Of a stretch of 64,000 bases of DNA, positions 55,262 through 64,000 are shown piece after piece. Source of the stretch: Orychophragmus violaceus. Taxonomy: Eukaryota; Streptophyta; Magnoliopsida; Brassicales; Brassicaceae. Numbering within the stretch: position 1 is the first letter of the stretch; every line of letters begins with the position of its first letter. The translations under genes were made by a program, and so were the position numbers. Under the pieces are notes generated by a model. That model was not told the DNA's origin. It ran no database searches and saw nothing but the letters and a program-made list of their open reading frames with translations. The DNA lies in contig CM058230.1 in NCBI GenBank assembly GCA_030180135.1, forward strand, positions 15,439,082-15,503,081. The letters are read 5' to 3'.

Positions 55262-56075
55262 TAGTGGGAGTTGTTGTTGTTGATTTTAGTTATGATATGA
55301 TGTTCATGTAAACATAATTTGATTATGTTAATAAAATCTGATTTCAATATTATTTAATTGTGTTATTAAATAATAGTCCCAAAGTAATTTATGACATTTT
55401 GTCGGTCATCAAGTATGTGACTTGATCATGAAACCCTATAAATGATAAATGACATAAATTATGTTGGTCCCTGGTCGAGGTTGTTAAAGTGGGACATTAA
55501 CAACCGCGTGAGACTAGCATGTGAGGTGATTGATGACTAAGTTTCATGGACTCATTAATAAGAGTATTAAAGTCAATCACATAGATATGTGTTAGAGAAC
55601 ACAGGATCGGACATGACCCGCTAATGAGAACTCTACAGGATAGTTATATAAGTGTCATGAGAGTTTTCATTACGACTATAGTGTATAGTCCTTAGACTTG
55701 AGTTCATCATGCTTTCTTACATGTGAATTGGTCCGCTTTAACCCTGTCAAACGTCAGCCGTAACTGGTGACTATAAAGGCATTGATTGAGCGTATCATGA
55801 AGTGTGTTAAGGAACATGGATGGAACAAGATGGGATTTGTCCCTCCTATATAACAGTAGATAAATATCTCAGGCACATCAAAGATTTAATACTGAGAAAT
55901 GTGTGGCCACACTCAAACGAGGTGATTGTCAGTCGTTTGTCTTGTCAGTATAAATCGGAGTTCGATGAACATGATCTTGGCTTAATAAGGATGACACAGA
56001 TCTTGCCTTATGCCATATCGAGATATAGATACGAAGGGATTATGGGAATAGATGATTCCAATACAAGTGGGAGAT
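55262..56075 (+). other. Copia-4 3' untranslated region and polypurine tract
   Basis: Homologous to 2633-3424 (reverse complement). The open frame at 55820-56092 is not conserved with the other copies. The polypurine tract CAAGTGGGAGAT ends at 56075. Confidence 0.78.
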
Positions 56076-56789
56076 TGTTGGGAATGTCCTGAAATCACAC
56101 TTGTAATCACTCTAGAGATAGTTGTGTTGTCGAGATTAGACATTCATACAATACTAGATGGTCATAATGTTTTGCTAGAAACCACTTGTGATATGTGAGT
56201 TGTGAACTCATTACTAGTATTATATGATCCTACAGGGTCACACACCTAAGCAGACTGGATATACTTCATGTGGGAATGATGGGAATGATCATTAATGTAA
56301 TGATCAAATTAATGTGTATTTGATACACATTAATATCTGTTTTTTTAGGGTGTGTCGATCGACACAAGTGTTGTGTCGATCGATGCAAGGCGAAGATCGA
56401 AACAATGTTTCGATTTAATGACTCAATTAATCTCGGTTCGGTCCGGTGATTAATTAGGTTTTCCCAGGTCTATATATATGTGATATAGCACGACCTGGAG
56501 AAGAAGTTTTCGCCTAATTGCAGCCACCTCTCAGAAACAGACCAATCCCGAAGAGATTCGATCTCCCGGCACTAGCATCCCGGCGATCCCAGTTTGTGTG
56601 CGTGTGGATACCAGTGGAGGCGCAGCACTTGAGGTGCTCGTGAATCTCGAATACATGTTCATCTTCCGCTGCTAAACTCCAGGTATTTTCGAGATTCTAA
56701 TGATTCAATATACCTAAACCCTAGATCCTAGGCTATGGAATTTATACTAGGGTTGCTAATTGTGATTAGAACTGCTAGAAATTCCTTCA
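56076..56789 (+). repeat. Copia-4 3' LTR
   Basis: 714 bp; palindrome module at 56351-56386. Followed by the target duplication AGAGG. Confidence 0.94.
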
Positions 56790-58015
56790 AGAGGGCCTTG
56801 GATGCGCTCCAACGAAATAGCTCGTCCTTCATCATTACATATTGCGCGCAACGAGCTTTCAGTCGGCGGGCTGCCCAACGATCCTCGGGGACTTTTCCAT
56901 TCAGTATGTACTCTCTGATTTCGTCTCTCCAATCGACGGCATTTGCGGGTTCGGGGTTGGTGTCCTTGATGACTTCCTTTTTTAAGCATCGTCCATTCCC
57001 TCATCTTCCTCGGTAATGAGTAGTACGTCCTCATTTGGTGTGATGCTTGGTCGAGCTATGCATTCGCTTGGAATGATTCGGCGGAGGTCAGGGTCTGAAG
57101 TCGAGGCTAGAGTGGCTAATGTGTCCGCAGAGGAATTGTCACTTCGAGGGATCTTTGTCAGCGTGACCGATCCAATTCGTGCAACGATTTCCTGGACGAG
57201 TTTAAGGTATGCATCCATGCGCTTGTTTTTTGCTTCGTATTCTCCGTTAAATTGGTTCACCACGAGTTGCGAGTCTGCGAACGCGTCTACTTGTTTTGCC
57301 CCTACAACTTCGGCCAGTCGCAGTCTTGCGAGCAGGGCTTCATACTCGGCTTCGTTATTGGAGGCTAGGAATGCCAGTCGGAAAGATTGCTTGATTAGTT
57401 CGCCGGTCGGGGATGTTAGCTTGATACCTACTCCCGATCCGTTTCTGAACGAAGAACCGTCCTCGAACAGAATCCACTTTTCATTGGGGGCCTGAGCTTC
57501 ACTGATGGTGAGCTCGGGTGGTAACTCGATTAGGAAATCTGCTAGGACATGCGCCTTGGCGCTGGTTCGGGGTTTGTACTCGATGTCGTATTCGCTTAGT
57601 TCGACTGCCTACTTGGCGATTCTGCCTGATTGGCTCGGACTATGCAGGATTGTTCTGATTGGTTGGTTTGTGAGCACCACTACTGAATATGATTGAAAAT
57701 AGGGGCGAAGCTTTCGTGCCGAGACGACGACGGCTAATGCGAGCTTGTCAAGCATGTTGTAGCGTGTTTCTGCGTCGTCGAAGATCTTGCTCGTGTAGAA
57801 AATGGGTTTTTGGTCACCTCGGTCGTCTCGGACGAGCACGCTGCTGACTGCCGAAGTTGATACAGAGACAAGTACAGCGTCTCTCCCTCTTGGGTTTGGC
57901 CAGAATCGGTGGGGTGGAGAGGTAAGCTTTTAGCTGTTGAAACGCGTCCTCGCATTTGGCGTCCCACTCGAATTTCTTGTTTGCTCGGAGGAGATTGTAG
58001 AATGGGAGACACTTG
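56790..58015 (-). pseudogene. Tat RNase H domains and integrase N-terminus
   Basis: The region behind the reverse transcriptase has LPFYNLLRANKKFEWDAKCE and AYLSTPPILAKPKR (58010-57900), the first RNase H (VLVRDDRGDQKPIFYTSKIF, MLDKLALAVVVSARKLRPYF) and, near 57540-57100, the second RNase H typical of Tat elements (WILFEDGSSFRNGSGVG region; NEAEYEALLARLRLAE; ADTLATLAS). It then leads into the integrase start (WRDEIREYILNGKVPED near 56920; VMMKDELFRW). A TAG replaces a codon near 57610 and there are frameshifts near 57850 and 57030. Confidence 0.82.
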
Positions 58016-59410
58016 TCAGTTGATCGTGAGATGAACATGTTCAAAGCCGCGACTCGTCCGGTTAATCGGAGAAGGGAGCTCGGTGATCGCCGTTATTTTC
58101 TTTGGGTTTGCTTCGATTCCTCTTCGTGTGACAATGTAGCCGAGGAATTCTCCCGATGTGACCGCGAACGTGCATTTCGCCGGATTCAGCTTCATTCCAT
58201 ATTTGTTCAAACTCGCGAAACATGTTGCCAAATGATCGTCTGCCGAGGTGGATTTGACAAGCATATCGTCGATGTAAACCTCCATTGTTTTGCCAAGTTG
58301 GTCAGCAAACATGCGATTGACGAGGCGCTTATATGTTGCTCCTGCATTTTTGAGCCCGAATGGCATGACCTTGTAACAATACGTGCCGCGGTCGGTGATA
58401 AAGGAGGTTTTTTCTCGATCATCGGGGTGCATCATGATCTGATTGTACCCTGCAAAGGCGTCCATAAACGACAGTAGTTCGTGGCCGGTGGTCGCTTCAA
58501 CGAGCCGGTCGATGTGCGGCAGTGGGAAGCTATCTTTGGGACAAGCTTTATTCAGATCGGTGAAGTCTACGCACACCCGCCACTTGCCGTTCTTCTTTTT
58601 CACCACAACGGGGTTCGCCAGCCAGTCCGGATATTTCACTTCGGTGATCGAACCTGCCTTTGAAAGTCGTTCTACCTCATCGTTGACAGCCTTGGCACGC
58701 TCGGGACCGAGCTTCCTCCTTTTTTGTTTGACAGGTTTGAAGATTGGATCGACGTGCAGTTCATGGCACGCGATGAACGGGCCAACTCTAGTCATATCAC
58801 TGGTGGTCCAGGCGAAAGTTGTGGCATTTTTCTTGAGGAATTCCACGAGTTTATCCAGCAGGTCTTCGCGAAGGTCGGCTCCTATTCCAACACAATGCTC
58901 GGGATCTTTTATGTCGATGTTGACTTGTATCACTGCATCTTTCTGGGGTGGATCATGCGGTGGTAGCTCGATTTGAGGCTCTGCGACTAGATATGCATGC
59001 GACTTGCGGCGCATCTTGTGCTCAATGCGGAAGCATGTTCGGGATATCTTTTGGTCTTCTCGCAGTGTAAACACGCCGAACGGGGTGGGGAACTTGACGC
59101 ACTGGTGATACGTGGAAGGGACTGCTCTCATTTCGTGGATCCAAGGCATACCGAGGATGACGTTATAGATGGATGGCCGGTCGACGACCACGAATTTAAT
59201 CAGCTTGGTGATTCGGCCGACGTAGACAGGAATTTTGATTGTTCCGATTGTGTTGATCGAATCACCCGAGAAGCCAGTTAATGGTTTAGTCGATGGCTTG
59301 ATACGGTAGTCGCTGAGTTCCATTCGTTGTAATGTTTCCCTGAAGATTAGATCTACCGAACTTCCAGTGTCGATCAGGATCTTCTCGACTTCGCAATCGC
59401 TTATTCGCAT
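58016..59410 (-). pseudogene. Tat protease and reverse transcriptase (long open frame)
   Basis: 464 codons open. The protease active site is KILIDTGSSVDLIF near residue 10; the region VILGMPWIHEMRAVPSTYHQ follows. Reverse transcriptase blocks: NPVVVKKKNGKWRVCVDFTD, LNKACPKDSFPLPHIDRLVE, LLSFMDAFAGYNQIMMHPDD, VMPFGLKNAGATYKRLVNRM, active site MEVYIDDMLVKS, LNPAKCTFAVTSGEFLGYIV. Only the final part is shifted (INRTSRGFEHVHLTIN). The catalytic residues are intact. It groups with Tat-clade Gypsy elements by the YIDDMLVKS form. Confidence 0.9.
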
Positions 59411-61036
59411 AGCGACGACGAGTGGGTCGTTATGTGGTCGGTCTACGCCCTCGGCATCTTGTTCGACGAAGCTGATTTCACTGCCGATTCTGAGTTCGTC
59501 GCTGTCGTTTCACCGGTAATGCTGGGCTGCCATGGCTCGATGTTCATACTCCTTAATCGAACGAACTGAGTCGTTTACCATTGGTAGTCCTCCCATTATC
59601 ATGTTTATGCGTCTTCTCGGCGGAGGCATTCCTTCTTCATCCTCTTCGTCACGACCCCGCTTGTTTACGGCCGCTGTGTTTGCGTCTATTTGTTCGACTT
59701 CTTCGGCGAAGGCCACTTCCCTCTTTCTTTCTTCTTGGACGAGCCTGAAGCGTTCGACCTCGTTTTTTGGCTGCGCTACTTGATTAACGTGCTTCACAGG
59801 TGGTTGGTTGCGATTTAGGACCAACTTCTTGCCATCTTTCTGATAGTCAGCGTAAAGGAGGGCTTGGAGGTTTCTACAATCCTCGGTGTTGTGGCCCGCT
59901 CGTTGATGATATTCACAAAATTGCTTGCTCATGTCACTTCCTCGGGCGATTTTGTTCCATTGCTTGTTTTGATTTGGACCTTGGTGACCTTGAGATGGTC
60001 GACCTTGCTGAAAATTCTGGGGTTGATCGGTTCGTTCTTGTCGTTGGCCTTGGTAAGGGCGTTCCTCGTCCTATTGACTGTCGTGTGACTGATCGCTGAC
60101 GTAATATGACGATTTTCCTTTCTTGGCGATTTCTTCCTCTTTGGTTTTCTTATAATCCTGGTCATAGTGTTGTCGTGGTTCGTACTGATCGACAAGCTTC
60201 TCGGTTCTTTCTTTTGACGTTGAACTCTTCGGACCGAACTTCTTTGCTAGGGTTTCCATTTCTTCTTCGAGGTCGATAAAGATTGATGCTCGGTGGAGGG
60301 CGTCCTCGAGCGAAGTTGGCTTGTTCTTTTTTAGCTCTTCTCGGAAGTTTAATTCGTACCATAGACCATTTCGGAGAGCGGGTAAGCCCTCACTGTCGGT
60401 GATTGTGAGTTTGGCGAGTACGTTCTTGAATCGGGTTATGTACGATCGGAGGCTCTCTTTCTTTCCCTGAGTAACGGCCCATAGGTCGGCGTTGGACACT
60501 TCCTCTTGTATGTACATTGAATAGTGCTTTACGAAGGCATGCGTTAGATCGTAGTATCCATCTATGGAGTTTGGTTCCAGACGAGAGAACCAATCCAATG
60601 CCGATCCGGTCAAGTGCTCTACGAACAATTGGCAGTAGCCTGCGTATCGTTGCCCGAGGCTGAAGTGAGTTCGGCCCATCGCTATACGGAAGGCTGTTAG
60701 GAATTGCCTCGGGTCGGTCTTTCCGTCATACATCATCATTTTTATCTTGACCTTGGAAGTGGGATGCTCAGTTTGAGTGTTCATGAGTCGTTGAGTGAAC
60801 GGAGTATTTAGAGTTTCTTCTATTACACGGTCGATTTCTGGTGCCGAGCTAATTGCTTGATGGACCTTTGATTTCATGTTCTTCAGCATTCGCTTCAATT
60901 CCTTGATTTCGTTATCCCTGAGGGTATCATGCGTTGAGTTGTTTAAGGTTCCGTCGTCGTTGGGCTCTTCGACGTCCTCGGTCAGCTGTGTGACTGTCCG
61001 ACTTCTAGGATTCGGAGGGGTTATGGTATCGAATAA
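59411..61036 (-). pseudogene. Tat gag with zinc knuckle (N-terminus cut by Copia-5)
   Basis: The frame is open from the Copia-5 junction (LFDTITPPNPRSRTVTQLTE at 61036) through the gag domain: MMMYDGKTDPRQFLTAFRIA, GYCQLFVEHLTGSALDWFSR, YDLTHAFVKHYSMYIQEE, VTQGKKESLRSYITRFKNVL, PTSLEDALHRASIFIDLEEE, then a stop at about 60073. After a frameshift there is CEYHQRAGHNTEDCRNLQAL (zinc knuckle, 59910) and the linker to the protease, with a further stop near 59510. It would form the capsid; broken here. Confidence 0.88.
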
Positions 61037-61719
61037 TGAAGGAATTTCTAGCAGTTCTAATCAGGATTAGCAACCCTAGTCTGAATTCCGAGCCTAGGAT
61101 CTAAGGTTCATGTAATTGAATCTATCAGATCTCGAGATTACCTGATGAATATGCAGCGGAAGTATTTGCAGATAATCGAGATCACGAAGCGCCTCAAGTG
61201 CTGCGCCTCTACTGGTATCCACACGCACACAAACTGGACCGCAGGGATGCTAGTGCCTTACAGAGATCTAATCTCCAGAGAGGTTTATTTCTGTGTTCTG
61301 GTGGCTGTGAATTAGGTTGGAAACCAGTTTAGGTCGACCATATATCTTATATATGTCGGCTTAAACCACGACGGAATTAACTAACGATTAAACTGTATTA
61401 ATCTGGTTAATCCGCGAGTGCATCGATCGATGCACTGACTGCAACGATCGACAATGCCCCAGAACATTGATATTGAATGCATATCAAATATGCATTCACT
61501 GGATCATTACATTAATGATCAACCTCGTCTTTAACGCCCAGTTTGCTTAGGTGTGTGACCCTGTAGGATCATATAACACTAGCAATGAGTTCTCAACTCA
61601 TTGATCATAAGTGGCTTCTAGCAAAGCGTTATGACTACCCAGTGTTATGTGATTGTCTTATCTCGACTATACGACTTTCACTTAGAGCAAGTAGAATAGA
61701 TTTCAGGACATTCCCAACA
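61037..61719 (-). repeat. Copia-5 3' LTR
   Basis: 683 bp, TGAAGGAATTTC...CATTCCCAACA on the plus strand; aligns with the Copia-1 LTRs over the full length. Its palindrome module (61418-61453) is of the GCATC/GCAAC arm type: TGCATCGATCGATGCA is a perfect 16-bp palindrome. Confidence 0.92.
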
Positions 61720-62545
61720 ATCTCCCACTTGTACTGGAATCATCTATTCCTTTAATCCCTTTGTAGCTATATCTCAATCTAGCATAAGGCAAGAACTGTG
61801 TCATCCTTATTAAGCCAGATCACGTTTATCAAATTCCGATTTGTACTGATAAAACAAACGACTGACAATCACCTCGTTTGAGCGCGGCCACGCATTTCCA
61901 GTATCAAATCTTTGATAGGCCCAGAGATATTTAACTCCTGTTATATAGGAGGTACAATCCCATCTTGTTCCATCCATGTTTCTTTTATATTTCATGATAC
62001 GCCTAATCAGTGTCTTTATGATCACCAGTTACGGCTGACGTTTGACAAAGTCAAGACGAACCAATCCATGTAAGAGAGGACATGATGAACTCAGGTCTAA
62101 GGACTACTCTCTTTAGTCGTAATGAGAAACTCTTATGACACTCATATACATCTTGTAGAGTTCTCATTAACGGGTCAAGTCCGATCATGTGTTCTCTAAC
62201 ACATATCTATGTGATTGACTTTAATACACTTATTAAATGACTCCATGAAACATAGTCATCAGTCACCTCACATACTAGTCTCACGTGGTTGTTAGTGTCC
62301 CATTTTAACAACCTCGACTAGGGACCATTTATAATTTATGTCATTTGTTTCTTATAGGGTTTCATGATCAAGTCACATACTTGATGACCTATAAAATGTC
62401 ATAAATTACTTTGGGACAATATATATTTAATTATTCACAATTAAATAATGCTGAAACAATTTCATTAATATAACATAACTAAATTATGTTTTTCGAACAT
62501 CAAGTCATAACTAAAAACCAAATATAACTCCCACTGAAAACAAGA
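61720..62545 (-). other. Copia-5 3' untranslated region
   Basis: Non-coding, homologous to 2633-3424 and 55262-56075. No gene; the open frame at 61810-62025 is not conserved in the relatives. Confidence 0.78.
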
Positions 62546-64000
62546 TCATATCTTAAGAAATCTAATCCCTACAGCAGCAGTGTGAAACTCATGCTTAGGC
62601 CTTGGGAGGGGCTTGGTCAGCGGATCAGCTACGTTCTCATCAGTCGGGACTCTGCTGATCTTCACATCTCCTCTATTCACAATATCACGGATAAGGTGAT
62701 ATCGCCTTTCTATGTGTTTGGATTTCTGGTGTGATCTAGGTTCCTTTGCTTGCGCAATGGCTCCATTGTTGTCACAATACAAAGCCACTGGCTCAGAAAT
62801 GCTAGGAATCACACCAAGTTCAGTGATGAACTTCTTGATTCAAACAGCCTCCTTTGCCGCTTCAGAAGCAGCGAGGTACTCAGCTTCAGTCGTGGAATCT
62901 GCTACAGTGTCCTGCTTGGAACTCTTCCAGCTGACTGCACCGCCATTCAGGCAGAAGATGTAACCAGATTGTGATCGGAAATCATCTTTGTCTGTCTGAA
63001 AACTTGCGTCTGTGTAACCACTTACTACCAGCTCATCACTTCCTCCGTACACCAAGAATTTATCCTTAGTATTTCTCAAATACTTCAGAATATTCTTGAC
63101 TGCTGTCCAGTGACTTTCACCTGGATCCGATTGGTATCTACTCGTCATGCTTAAAGCACAAGCAACATCTGGACGAGTACAGAGCATGGCATACATGATG
63201 GATCCCAACGCCGAGGCATAGGGAATCCGACTCATGCGATCTCGCTCAGCAGGTGTCTCAGGACACTGCTTCTTGCTGAGACTTATGCCATAAGACATTG
63301 GTATGAAGCCCTTCTTGGAATCTTGCATTCTGAACCTGTGTAAGACTTTATCGATATAAGTGTCTTGACACAGTCCAGTCAACTTGTTTAATCTATCTCT
63401 ATAGATTCTTATTCCAAGAATATACGCGGCTTCTCCCATGTATTTCATTCAAAAACCACTTCCGAGCCAAGTCTTAACAGAATGTAACAACGGAACGTCA
63501 TTTCCGAGAAGAAGTATGTCATCCACATACAACACGAGAAATGCAACTGCGCTCCCACTAGTCTTCTTGTAAACACATGGTTCTTCTTCGCTTCTGATGA
63601 AATCAAACTTTTTGACTGCTTCATCAAAACGAAGATTCCAACTCCGAGATGCTTGCTTCAATCCATAAATGGATCGATGAAGCTTGCATACTTTCCTAGC
63701 TGCATCAGGATCGATGAACCCTTCGGGCTGTGTCATGTACACATCCTCTTCCAGTATTCCATTAAGGAATGTTGTTTTCACGTCCATCTGCCAGATCTCA
63801 TAATCATAATGAGCAGATGTTGCTAGGAGAATCCGAATGGATTTAAGCATGGCGACAGGTGAATAGGTTTCTTCATAGTCAATACCATGAATTTGTTTGA
63901 AACCTTTTGCCACTAGCCTTGCTTTATATATCTGAATATTTCCATCCACATCAATTTTCTTCTTGAAAATCCATTTACACTCAATGGGTCTTGCACCATC
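62546..64000 (-). pseudogene. Copia-5 reverse transcriptase and RNase H (partial, two stops)
   Basis: From the right edge: YKARLVAKGFKQIHGIDYEE, YDYEIWQMDVKTTFLNGILE, KVCKLHRSIYGLKQASRSW, active site FLVLYVDDILLLGNDVPLL, WLGSGF then a TGA near 63449, MKYMGEAAYILGIRIYRDRL, IPYASALGSIMYAMLCTRPD, YTDASFQTDKDDFRSQSGYI, DSTTEAEYLAASEAAKEAV, a second TGA near 62837, then ALYCDNNGAIAQAKEPRSHQ, KHIERRYHLIRDIVNRGDVK, NVADPLTKPL and a normal stop near 62546. All domains are in one frame, interrupted only by the two TGA codons. RNase H catalytic acidic residues are present (YTDAS, EAEY, DNN). Confidence 0.9.

Larger units (their letters stand above)
50062..56789 (+). mobile_element. Copia-4: Ty1/copia element inserted in the Tat integrase
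   Basis: 6,728 bp with LTRs of 716 and 714 bp (about 14 differences by eye), TGTTGGGAATG...ATTCCTTCA, flanked by the perfect target duplication AGAGG (50057-50061, 56790-56794). Initiator-Met primer site at 50779-50791, polypurine tract CAAGTGGGAGAT at 56064-56075. Gag is open, pol is broken, and the RNase H region is missing. Removing it restores the Tat reading frame (SASKALLRCINGKE), which confirms the boundaries. Confidence 0.95.
44296..61036 (-). mobile_element. Tat-clade Gypsy element (partial in window), split by Copia-4 and Copia-5
   Basis: The 3' LTR is at 44296-44841. Reading right to left: gag (N-terminus cut by Copia-5 at 61036), zinc knuckle, protease, reverse transcriptase, RNase H, a second RNase H, integrase (split by Copia-4), a 4-kb 3' region carrying an antisense spliced gene, polypurine tract, LTR. 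The second, cellular-type RNase H and the antisense gene are marks of the Tat lineage. The 5' LTR lies outside the window. Several stops and frameshifts in pol show it is inactive. Confidence 0.9.
61037..64000 (-). mobile_element. Copia-5: Ty1/copia element, 3' half in window
   Basis: Same family as Copia-1 and Copia-4. 3' LTR at 61037-61719, polypurine tract (minus GTGGGAGAT) at 61720-61728, 3' untranslated region, then pol running off the right edge. The left target duplication is probably AATAA (61032-61036); its partner is outside. It keeps the RNase H region that Copia-1 and Copia-4 lack and has only two stops in about 460 codons, so it is the best-preserved pol of the family here. Confidence 0.92.

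Noticed and set aside
56735..59281. Plus-strand open frames over the Tat pol region
   Set aside because: Antisense shadows of the protease, reverse transcriptase and RNase H frames; no start context or domains.
1..64000. tRNA, rRNA or other structural RNA genes
   Set aside because: I found no tRNA-like cloverleaf with box A/B or rRNA-like stretch; TGGTATCAGAGCC sites are retrotransposon primer sites, not tRNA genes.

Overview
This is nuclear DNA from a flowering plant of the mustard family (Brassicaceae), close to Arabidopsis. The evidence is a pair of neighbouring spliced host genes, an SRO (SIMILAR TO RCD-ONE) gene and a DUF220 gene, which I recall being adjacent on A. thaliana chromosome 1 (At1g23550/At1g23560). 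They have GT-AG introns and lie among crucifer-type retrotransposons (Athila, Tat, a short-LTR chromovirus, Copia elements with an initiator-Met tRNA primer site, an L1-like LINE). The organism itself is not identifiable from the window.

Layout. 1-10.5 kb: an AT-rich, partly tandem-duplicated region (unit 1,839 bp) ending in a Helitron-like 3' terminus near 10,518. Its second unit is split by a decayed Copia element (Copia-1, 1950-8480, minus strand). 10.5-15.6 kb: the only genic island. The SRO gene (12181-13366, plus) has a tandem-duplicated upstream region carrying a Stowaway-like MITE. The DUF220 gene (15275-13905, minus) is convergent with it. 15.6-36.7 kb: a 21-kb nest. A chromovirus Gypsy (Gypsy-A, 15561-36671, target duplication TCGTG) contains a young Copia (Copia-2, 17009-24284, duplication GACAA) and a rearranged Athila tandem (25003-33565). 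36.7-44.3 kb: old host or intergenic DNA with a Copia reverse-transcriptase scrap between direct repeats, then a full-length but mutated LINE (38165-43757) with a 16-bp target duplication. 44.3-61 kb: a Tat-clade Gypsy (minus strand) whose 3' region carries a spliced antisense gene on the plus strand. It is interrupted by Copia-4 (50062-56789, duplication AGAGG). 61.0 kb to the end: the 3' part of Copia-5 (minus), inserted into the gag of the Tat element and running off the window.

Only the SRO and DUF220 genes look functional for the plant. The rest is a layered record of transposition. LTR divergences read by eye agree with the nesting order: Gypsy-A is older than Copia-2 and the Athila copy inside it.

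The most unusual signal is a short double-palindrome module (two cores built on CGATCG, about 35 bp in all). It recurs in LTRs, leaders, untranslated regions and even inside coding sequence of unrelated Copia and Athila families, and it is present or absent at homologous sites of related copies. Other points of note are an RNase H deletion shared by two independent Copia copies, an in-frame protease chimera at a Gypsy/Athila junction, and the antisense gene of the Tat element.
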